Shown: positions 62,442-64,000 of the stretch, piece after piece
Layout of the letters: each line of letters begins with the position of its first letter
How positions within the stretch are numbered: the stretch's first letter is position 1
Position numbers and translations under genes: made by a program
Assembly (NCBI GenBank): GCA_947494205.1
Contig: CANLUH010000005.1
Coordinates: 310,001 to 374,000, forward strand
Direction of reading: 5' to 3'
From: an uncultured Flavobacteriaceae bacterium
GTDB taxonomy: Bacteria > Bacteroidota > Bacteroidia > Flavobacteriales > Flavobacteriaceae
DNA: 64,000 bases
The notes under the pieces: model-generated
Seen by the model: only the letters and a program-made list of their open reading frames with translations
The model's database searches: none
Told to the model about the DNA's origin: nothing

Positions 62442-63473
62442 TTGGATACAGATAAACAACTTCTTTTTTTCTTTAGTTTGCTTGGTGCATTTAATGGTGT
62501 ATTACTTGCAGTTTACTTTATATTTCTATCGAAAACTAAAAAAACATATAATATTTTTCTAGGCCTATTATTATTGGTTGTTAGTATAAGAATAGGTAAA
62601 TCTGTTTTCTTTTACTTTAACAGTAATTTGTCTAGTTTATACATACATATTGGTATTATGGCTTGTGCGTTAATAGGACCCTTGTTGTATTTGTTTGTAA
62701 GAAGTGGATTGATAAATAATAGAACTGTAAAGAAGTACGATATTTTTCATGCTTTGCCTTTAATTATTGTTATAATAATAGCTTTACAATTCCCGTATTG
62801 GGATAATCGTAATTTATGGAGAAATCTAATAAACCTAATTTATTGGCAGTGGTTTGTATATATTATAATTACTGCATTTAATTTAATTCCTGTTTTTAAA
62901 TCTATAAATAGTAACTCTAAGGCCGAGCGAGATATTAGTACTATTTGGCTATTAAGTGTATTTATTGGTGTTGCAATTATTTGGCTAGCCTATAGAACCG
63001 CTCGCTATACTTCATATATTGTAGGTGCAGTTTCTTTTTCTTTTGTTTTCTATATGTCTATACTATTAATTTTTAAGTTTTCAAGACATAAAAAAACGGA
63101 AGCTAAAGTTAAAAAAAGAACAAAACAACTTTTAGATGAAGCTACTATTAGGATTATAGATAATAAATTAAATGCTATAATAGAGATAGAAAAAGTTTAT
63201 AAAGATTCTAATTTAAAAATGCCAGATTTGGCTGCTCATTTAAATATCTCTCCACATATTTTATCTCAATATTTAAATGAAGTGTTACAGAAAAACTTTT
63301 CGCAATTTATTAATGAACATAGAGTGAGAGAAGCTGAACAACTTTTAAAATCTTCCAATAATTATACAGTAGAATCCATTGCTTACGATAGTGGTTTTAA
63401 TTCTGTTTCTGCGTTTTATACTGCATTTAAAAATATTAATAAGATTACACCAGCTGCATTTAAAAAAATGTAA
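62442..63473 (+). CDS. AraC-type regulator with seven-helix membrane domain
   Basis: 343 residues. About seven membrane helices fill residues 7-215, followed by a basic linker and a C-terminal AraC helix-turn-helix pair (about 245-343) with LKMPDLAAHLNISPHILSQYLNE and YTVESIAYDSGFNSVSAFYTAFKNINKITPAAFKK (quoted in parts). The start is TTG at 62442. Such membrane-bound AraC proteins are common in flavobacteria. The next gene begins 213 bases downstream, with the 68-bp leader element in between. Confidence 0.9.
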   Translation: MDTDKQLLFFFSLLGAFNGVLLAVYFIFLSKTKKTYNIFLGLLLLVVSIRIGKSVFFYFNSNLSSLYIHIGIMACALIGPLLYLFVRSGLINNRTVKKYDIFHALPLIIVIIIALQFPYWDNRNLWRNLINLIYWQWFVYIIITAFNLIPVFKSINSNSKAERDISTIWLLSVFIGVAIIWLAYRTARYTSYIVGAVSFSFVFYMSILLIFKFSRHKKTEAKVKKRTKQLLDEATIRIIDNKLNAIIEIEKVYKDSNLKMPDLAAHLNISPHILSQYLNEVLQKNFSQFINEHRVREAEQLLKSSNNYTVESIAYDSGFNSVSAFYTAFKNINKITPAAFKKM

Positions 63474-63596
63474 TTTATTTAAAAACAGATTTTTATATTT
63501 TAGTTTTTATGTGGATTTATAAATTAGGAGATACTATTTATAGATTACTAAGGCTATAAATTATTGTAAGGCTAGTTTTGATTAAAACTAAAATTC

Positions 63597-63664
63597 ATGA
63601 AACGAGCATGCTAAAATCTTTATAATCTAAGAGAATGATTAATAGGGAATAGTATGTGATCATT
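63597..63664 (+). promoter_or_regulatory. 68-bp leader element, copy B (shared with 11202-11269)
   Basis: Plus-strand copy of the element in front of the YdeI/DUF1801 gene; 54 of 68 bases match without gaps, 21 identical at the start. It ends 22 bases before the ATG at 63687. The AraC-type regulator gene lies just upstream. Confidence 0.6.
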
Positions 63665-63686
63665 TAAAATTAATAAATATATACAC

Positions 63687-64000
63687 ATGAAAACAATAAT
63701 TATAGCACTAGGACTAATTTTTACATTAACCAGTTACAGCCAAACAGACGAAGAGAAAGTAAAAGCAACTTTAATGGATTACATTGAAGGTACAGCTAAT
63801 GGTGAAATAAATAGAATAAAAAGGGCATTTCATAAAGACGCAAATTTATATTCCATTGCAGACGATAGTTTAAGAGCTTTACCATCTAAAAAGTATATAG
63901 GATATTTTAAGCAAGGTAAAAAAAATGAACGCTTAGGACATATAGAGTCTATAGACATACGCAATAATGCTGCAGTTGGTATTGTAAAAATAGATATGCC
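63687..64000 (+). CDS. Secreted NTF2-like/lumazine-binding-like protein, cut by window end
   Basis: The frame starts at ATG 63687 and is open to the last base (104 codons and two bases). A signal peptide (ending SYSQ, about 19) is followed by DEEKVKATLMDYIEGTANGE and FHKDANLYSI, then LGHIESIDIRNNAAVGIVKIDMP (quoted in parts), the usual start of the NTF2-like 'putative lumazine-binding' family in Bacteroidota. About 40 residues are missing at the C terminus. It follows the membrane AraC gene and the 68-bp element. Confidence 0.8.
   Translation, partial: MKTIIIALGLIFTLTSYSQTDEEKVKATLMDYIEGTANGEINRIKRAFHKDANLYSIADDSLRALPSKKYIGYFKQGKKNERLGHIESIDIRNNAAVGIVKIDM

Noticed and set aside
1-64000. tRNA, rRNA, IS elements, attachment sites
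   Set aside because: I looked for T-loop GTTCGAnTCC patterns, transposase-like proteins and long terminal repeats and saw none.

Overview
The window is a 64 kb piece of an AT-rich chromosome from a member of the Flavobacteriaceae (Bacteroidota), most likely a pigmented marine species; genus is not decidable from the sequence alone. The indications are: type IX secretion C-terminal sorting domains, many SusD-free TonB/lipoprotein genes with Bacteroidota-type signal peptides, repeated TAnnTTTG (-7) promoter elements immediately in front of start codons, a zeaxanthin-type carotenoid operon, a flavobacterial 'tcgactgcRctc' intergenic repeat, and very compact operons with TAATG stop/start overlaps. 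I see no tRNA or rRNA genes, IS elements, prophage genes or CRISPR array. All genes look chromosomal.

Layout. 1-1302: 3' part of an FG-GAP/ASPIC-type secreted protein. 1483-10569: an ECF sigma factor with a membrane TPR partner, divergent from a row of secreted proteins (a DUF4412-like protein, two paralogous lipoproteins of which one has an in-frame stop, a YadA-head-like protein) and ending in a TPR-CHAT caspase-fold protein with a signal peptide and a C-terminal membrane anchor. 10582-23972: minus-strand block with a YdeI/DUF1801 protein, an RHS-like lipoprotein, a Thg1-type 3'-5' polymerase overlapping a PNK-like kinase, a TPMT-type methyltransferase, transglutaminase-like and CarboxypepD_reg proteins, a PPP phosphatase, an AsmA-like giant, a propeller lipoprotein, a DMT transporter and peptidase T. 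24094-31354: pyrD, three tandem spondin-domain proteins with type IX sorting tails, LysE, an M50-like protein, HMG-CoA lyase and a TetR regulator.

31632-42656 is an iron-uptake island: DUF4856 lipoprotein, imelysin, a vitamin-K-dependent-gamma-carboxylase-like (HTTM) membrane protein, TonB-dependent receptor, FbpABC-type ferric ABC transporter, ferritin and a 50-residue Cys/Lys-rich small protein. Its two promoters share an ATTTAG-nn-TAAAT dyad that looks like a metal-regulator operator. 42925-54909 carries guaB, a GH16 lipoprotein, small minus-strand genes, a three-gene SurA/parvulin periplasmic chaperone operon (the middle gene appears to lack any ATG/GTG/TTG start for its signal peptide) with a MoxR ATPase, and aconitase. 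55037-57371: Crp/Fnr regulator, a duplicated-domain lipoprotein, and a TlpA thioredoxin. 57366-62227: minus-strand operon merR(CarH-like)-crtI-crtB-crtZ-crtY, i.e. zeaxanthin synthesis under a probable B12-dependent light sensor. 62442-64000: a membrane AraC regulator and an NTF2-like gene cut by the window end.

The most unusual observations are the ECF/TPR/CHAT envelope locus, the gamma-carboxylase-like protein inside the iron island, a 68-bp leader element shared at the same distance from two distant genes (one next to the AraC regulator), the Thg1-kinase pair, and the apparent non-AUG start and in-frame stop.
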